Assembly (NCBI GenBank): GCA_003194525.1
Contig: NBIV01000644.1
Coordinates: 1 to 20,767 of the forward strand
DNA: 20,767 nt
Direction: 5' to 3'
Origin: Gracilariopsis chorda
Taxonomy: Eukaryota > Rhodophyta > Florideophyceae > Gracilariales > Gracilariaceae
This document shows, in pieces, positions 17,789 through 20,767 of the stretch. The notes below the pieces were generated by a model that was given only the letters and a program-made list of their open reading frames with translations, was not told the origin of the DNA and did not search any database. Made by a program: the position numbers and the translations under genes. Position 1 is the stretch's first letter. Every line of letters begins with the position of its first letter.

Positions 17789-18082
17789 TCAAGCTCTGTG
17801 CAACGTCCCGCTACCAACACTCCATTGCAGTCGGCCTTCATATTCCATACGTTTTACGAACTGTTCTGAATATGCTTCACTTAGCTGGCCGACAGTTTTG
17901 CCTAGAGTCACGATGACTTCCCGGAGTGCCTTCGACATCGCTCCATCAGTGCCGACCACATACACATAAGCCTCTTGCTCAAATACCAATTTCCGTATAT
18001 GTTCTGCATTGTCTTCAATTCTGTGCTGAACGTACACCTTTTGTGAAAATACAAAATACGGACGACAACACACTAAGCGCAT
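17789..18082 (-). pseudogene. C-terminal fragment of a Tah18/NDOR1-type NADPH-dependent diflavin reductase
   Basis: From about 18040 downward the minus strand reads KVYVQHRIEDNAEHIRKL, then AYVYVVGTDGAMSKALREVI and EQFVKRMEYEGRLQ. This is the end of the NADPH-binding half of diflavin reductases; KVYVQHR is characteristic of Tah18/NDOR1, which passes electrons to the cytosolic Fe-S assembly factor Dre2. Only about 80 of roughly 600 residues are present: the FMN, FAD and most NADPH parts are missing upstream, where the sequence changes to unrelated DNA. The usual Cys in the V-C-G motif is Val here. At the C-terminus the frame runs past the expected end (WSVGSGTLHRA), while one base out of frame the DNA reads ECW followed by TAG, the family's typical end with a terminal Trp. 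It is a broken gene fragment. Confidence 0.75.
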
Positions 18083-18089
18083 CCAGCTG

Positions 18090-18627
18090 TGATAATTCCA
18101 AGGAAAACAAGTCCAATGCAGAAAAACCGCAGGAATGCAAGTCAGCTATACGCGAATCTGAGAAGGCGCCTCAACCCGTCATTTTGACTGGCAAGTACGG
18201 CGTAACAGTGGTCGGAAGTACGAATGTCGAGACATTGAAGAAGGTACAGGGTCCGCCATGCGTGCCGATTTTGCCGTTTCATGACCTTTTCGCCGGCAAC
18301 TTTGGAAACGGACATTCACCTCATGACCTGTAAACGGAGAGTGAGAAGAAGTCTGAAAATGTTGTCCAACTCGGGAGCCTCAGGGAATTTTGTGAGGATT
18401 TTATCCGCATTGGGAGCGACGAAGATGACGATGAGGAAAGCAGACAAGCTTTGCACAGTGGCACGAGTAACAGCTGTGCAGAAGTTACTCGACTTGGTAG
18501 CTTGGAAATTGTACTCGGAGAAGGGATTTGCTGGAGACTGTTGGACATAAAATGGAACGACGACACTGATAAGTGGGAGTTCAATGAAGGTGCTGATGAC
18601 TGGGATGAAGAGTCGCTTGTGTTCTAA
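18090..18627 (+). pseudogene. Unknown acidic protein frame interrupted by an in-frame TAA
   Basis: One plus-strand frame reads in a protein-like way from about 18090 (CDNSKENKSNAEKPQECKS, then PVILTGKYGVTVVGSTNVET) to a TAA at 18331-18333. It then continues in the same frame (SLREFCEDFIRIGSDEDDDE, WRLLDIKWNDDTDKWEF, DDWDEESLVF) to TAA at 18625-18627. The C-terminal half is strongly acidic. I do not recognise a family. No start codon is apparent: the ATG at 17926 lies in the shadow of the diflavin reductase fragment. The central stop may be a nonsense mutation, or it may lie in an intron (a GT at 18244 and an AG near 18339 would remove it). Confidence 0.4.
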
Positions 18628-18676
18628 GGGCGTGTGCATGACATTCATGCGTCGATCTTGGTGGGGGGGATACGCC

Positions 18677-18904
18677 TTATCTCTTTGAGAAATCTGAGCC
18701 AGAGTTGGAACGCGGACATCGGCAACAACGACAAACGAGTGTTTGGGGTCTGCGACCTTCTGCAAACATGAAAGCGTTCAACAGCCAGCGGTGTCCTTGT
18801 GCAGTGTCATAGAAGCGTAGAATTCTGTTATCAGCATCATTGCTCCTTAAAACAGCGAATTCAGGCATCTTTTGGTACGCCCATCCCCACACACGTGTCG
18901 GCAC
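18677..18904 (-). other. Possible gene fragment, unrecognised
   Basis: The minus-strand frame contains KMPEFAVLRSNDADNRILRF and YDTAQGHRWLLNAFMFAEG, which look like real protein. From about 18765 a second frame also looks protein-like (KHSFVVVADVRVPTLAQIS), so a frame change may exist near 18765. No family is recognised. It fits the picture of gene debris in this part of the window. Confidence 0.25.
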
Positions 18905-19093
18905 TTGTCCAACAGAAAGAGCAGCTCGCGATGGTCATCGCCATGGATACACATGAAGGGCACCTCCCCATCGCTATGGCAGACATTCAGCCGTCCACCT
19001 CCCTCCGCCAATGTACGCCGGCGCGCCTTCACCACCAAAGAGCACCGCCACCCCCCGATTTTCGTCAAACCTCACTTCCGCCATTCCCCGTCC

Positions 19094-19420
19094 TCATCTT
19101 CTGACCAAAAATGTGATCCACTCTTGCGTACGTTGCGCTGCCCAGTGTGCGACCGACTTTGCATCACTGGTCGTTCGTGTCTGCCACTCGTCCGATTTCC
19201 TCACAATTGGCCGAGACCGGTTCGTCTCGTCCGCCCTGTCATCCCTGTCCGCTTCTGCGGTTCCCTCTCGCAGAACGAGCGCTTTGCGTGGCATAGTGTC
19301 CATTGTTACCGCCATTGGAGCCGCCGCAGTTCCTCCTCTCCCAACACCAGTCCGTGCCATTCGCATAACATCAGTACCAAACTCTATCAGCGACGCAGAA
19401 GCGACCAACGACAGCATCAC
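19094..19420 (-). CDS. Hypothetical small protein, divergent from the Bem46 fragment
   Basis: A minus-strand ATG frame of 108 codons, Thr/Arg/Ala-rich (RIVRK-type basic segments, SDEWQTRTTSDAKSVAHWAA near the C-terminus). No domain is recognised. It is overlapped by plus-strand frames of similar length, so it may be a chance frame. Its ATG faces away from the Bem46 fragment. Confidence 0.2.
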   Translation of the reverse strand: MMLSLVASASLIEFGTDVMRMARTGVGRGGTAAAPMAVTMDTMPRKALVLREGTAEADRDDRADETNRSRPIVRKSDEWQTRTTSDAKSVAHWAAQRTQEWITFLVRR

Positions 19421-19586
19421 AAACTACCTTCTCCACACGCACTGTTTCGCGTCTCCAGATCGGTTTCCCACCAATTGATCGCTGGATACAGTGCAGCAAG
19501 CTACACAACAATATTTCACAGACTCTATCACCTCCACATCATCTAGCCGTGCTTCTGCACTCACCCGCATCATTCTAAATACTGCG

Positions 19587-20105
19587 GATCCATTTCTTCA
19601 CAAGTTCCTCAAATGGGCCTTGCTGGCTGGCATTGTAACATGCATCATTACTGCCGCTACTATATCGGTGTTGCGGATCATTTAAGATTCGTTGGTGCAC
19701 AAACGAACCAAGCTATGGCGCGTAACTCCCGGTTCGAATGGAATGCCACATTACGAAGAAGTCAGCTACTGCAAAGTGGAGGGTATCGAAATCGTGGGCT
19801 GGTTTATAAAACAGCCCCCTCACATATTCTCCAAAGCCCAAACGCTCGTGCACTTTTACGGAACCGATAAGAATCCCAGTCTTCGATTGAAAAACGTAAT
19901 TTGCTTCTACGAGAAGTGCAGATGTACCATTCTTCTCCTGTCTCATCGCGGATATGGACCCTCAACTGGTAAGCCAAACGAATTCGGTGTGCGTATTGAT
20001 GCAGGGAGCGCTTTCGACTACCTCAAGTCCCGTGACGACGTTGAAATCGGTCGGTTGCAAACTTGCAAGCGCGCAAGTGGAAGAGATGGCGCATGCACGA
20101 CATAA
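19587..20105 (+). pseudogene. N-terminal fragment of a Bem46/ABHD13-type alpha/beta hydrolase
   Basis: The plus strand encodes a membrane anchor (HKFLKWALLAGIVTCIITAA, about 19595-19660), as Bem46/ABHD13 proteins have at their N-terminus. After an in-frame TAA (19683-19685) the same frame reads GMPHYEEVSYCKVEGIEIVG, WFIKQP, TLVHFYGTDKN, CTILLLSHRGYGPSTGKPNE and GSAFDYLKSRDDVEIGRL. This follows the family order up to just before the GxSxG nucleophile, where homology stops (about 20060) and the frame ends at 20105. The usual HGNAG oxyanion segment is altered (FYGTDKN). Catalytic Ser, Asp and His are all missing. No ATG precedes the anchor in frame and a TGA lies upstream at 19476. It is a decayed, 3'-truncated copy; the intact gene is presumably elsewhere. 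Confidence 0.8.
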
Positions 20106-20767
20106 TGGAGGGCAGTGTTGGATCAGGAGCACAGGCGGTGGGCATGTAGAACGGACGGTATGGGTGGCCAGTATGTACAAGATATGGGGAGTAGGGCAGT
20201 GTGGAATAAGATGGACGGAAGTAGGGGGTTAAGGATGTTGCGTGAGGAAGAAGTGCTGTGTGCTTTCTAAGGGAGGGGAGGGATGGAAGAGGTTGGTAGG
20301 GTGGGAGAAGAAGCGGTTGGAAGGGGTGGAGTAAGTAAAAGCTAACTTACGTATACATCCATCGTTTCTGACACGTTAACATCGTGTGGTGTCTCGATGA
20401 ACTTTATACGATGCGAAGCTCCATGCAGCAGTTCAAAACAAAACGCGGATCCCATACTTTCTCGATGTTTCGTGGAGACACAAGTTGTCCTCAACGATCG
20501 CGTAGGGTGCGGGGAAGATCTTCATTATTCGGGAGAGAAGCCTGGGCTGGTGTTGAACAGCAACTCTGTGTTCTGCGGGGTTCGCACCTGCAAAGACCGC
20601 ACAGTCGGAGTTCCCCAACTCGCGGCTGATGCCAAGGGAAGGTGGCGCGGGCATTGAAGGCGTACAAAATTTTGAGACGGAGCGGAGGAGGGGCTTACGA
20701 GCCGGAGTCTGACTGGCGACGGCAAACGCGATGACTTTGGTGGAACCACGGCTATTCAGCCTCTGGT
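20106..20767. other. Purine-rich stretch and unrecognised short frames at the window end
   Basis: 20110-20340 is G/A-rich on the plus strand with no frame of note. A plus-strand frame at 20397-20657 (86 codons, Cys-rich, with RCFVETQVVLNDRVGCGEDL) and an overlapping minus-strand frame at 20654-20433 (with RLLSRIMKIFPAPYAIVEDN) both look mildly protein-like. At most one can be real, and neither is recognised. Confidence 0.3.

Noticed and set aside
19011..19546. Ser/Pro/His-rich plus-strand frames upstream of the Bem46 fragment
   Set aside because: Overlapping frames of similar length look low-complexity, and a stop at 19476 separates them from the hydrolase; I could not support either as coding.
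19635..19686. A 52-nt intron removing the TAA in the Bem46 fragment
   Set aside because: Splicing there would delete part of the membrane anchor and put the downstream exon out of frame.
19720..19740. GGTTCGAAT resembling a tRNA B box
   Set aside because: It lies in the Bem46 coding frame and no tRNA cloverleaf can be drawn around it.

Overview
The window reads as eukaryotic, most likely fungal, transposon-rich accessory DNA. The evidence is a chromodomain-bearing Ty3/gypsy element (chromovirus), a Ty1/copia element, two broken fragments of conserved eukaryotic housekeeping genes (a Tah18/NDOR1-type diflavin reductase and a Bem46/ABHD13-type hydrolase), and a gene for a Uma2-like PD-(D/E)XK nuclease. 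An early-diverging (chytrid-like) fungus is my best guess. That rests on the style of the proteins and is an inference, not something the sequence proves.

Layout. (1) 1-9429 is most of a Ty3/gypsy element on the + strand; its 5' LTR and the start of gag lie off the left edge. Gag, protease, RT, RNase H, integrase and chromodomain are all recognisable but broken by many frame changes and several in-frame stops. Between the chromodomain and the 3' LTR sits an intact antisense gene (8339-6624, minus) with its own TATA box. A polypurine tract (8502-8513) abuts a 916-bp 3' LTR (8514-9429). (2) The gypsy element interrupts a Ty1/copia element on the minus strand. Copia Gag-protease-integrase is open for 714 codons (11572 down to 9431), and its 5' LTR lies at roughly 11600-12328. 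(3) 12342-13020 is a G-rich minisatellite block. (4) 13020-14397 holds nothing convincing. (5) 14398-17495 contains two nearly identical 176-bp interspersed repeats, the second with an 11-bp target-site duplication. Between them, on the minus strand, is the Uma2-like nuclease gene, whose tail is encoded by a frame-disrupted minisatellite. (6) 17700-20767 is a patchwork of gene debris: a Tah18/NDOR1 C-terminal fragment (minus), an unknown acidic reading frame with an in-frame stop (plus), and a Bem46/ABHD13 N-terminal fragment with in-frame stops (plus).

The most interesting points are the well-preserved antisense gene inside a ruined retrotransposon; the nesting paradox (the younger, inserted gypsy element is far more damaged than the older copia reading frame it interrupts); three identical copies of the 12-base polypurine tract within the gypsy element; and the Uma2-like nuclease with a hypermutable, charged 14-residue-repeat tail and basic C-terminus. 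No rRNA, tRNA or CRISPR array was found.
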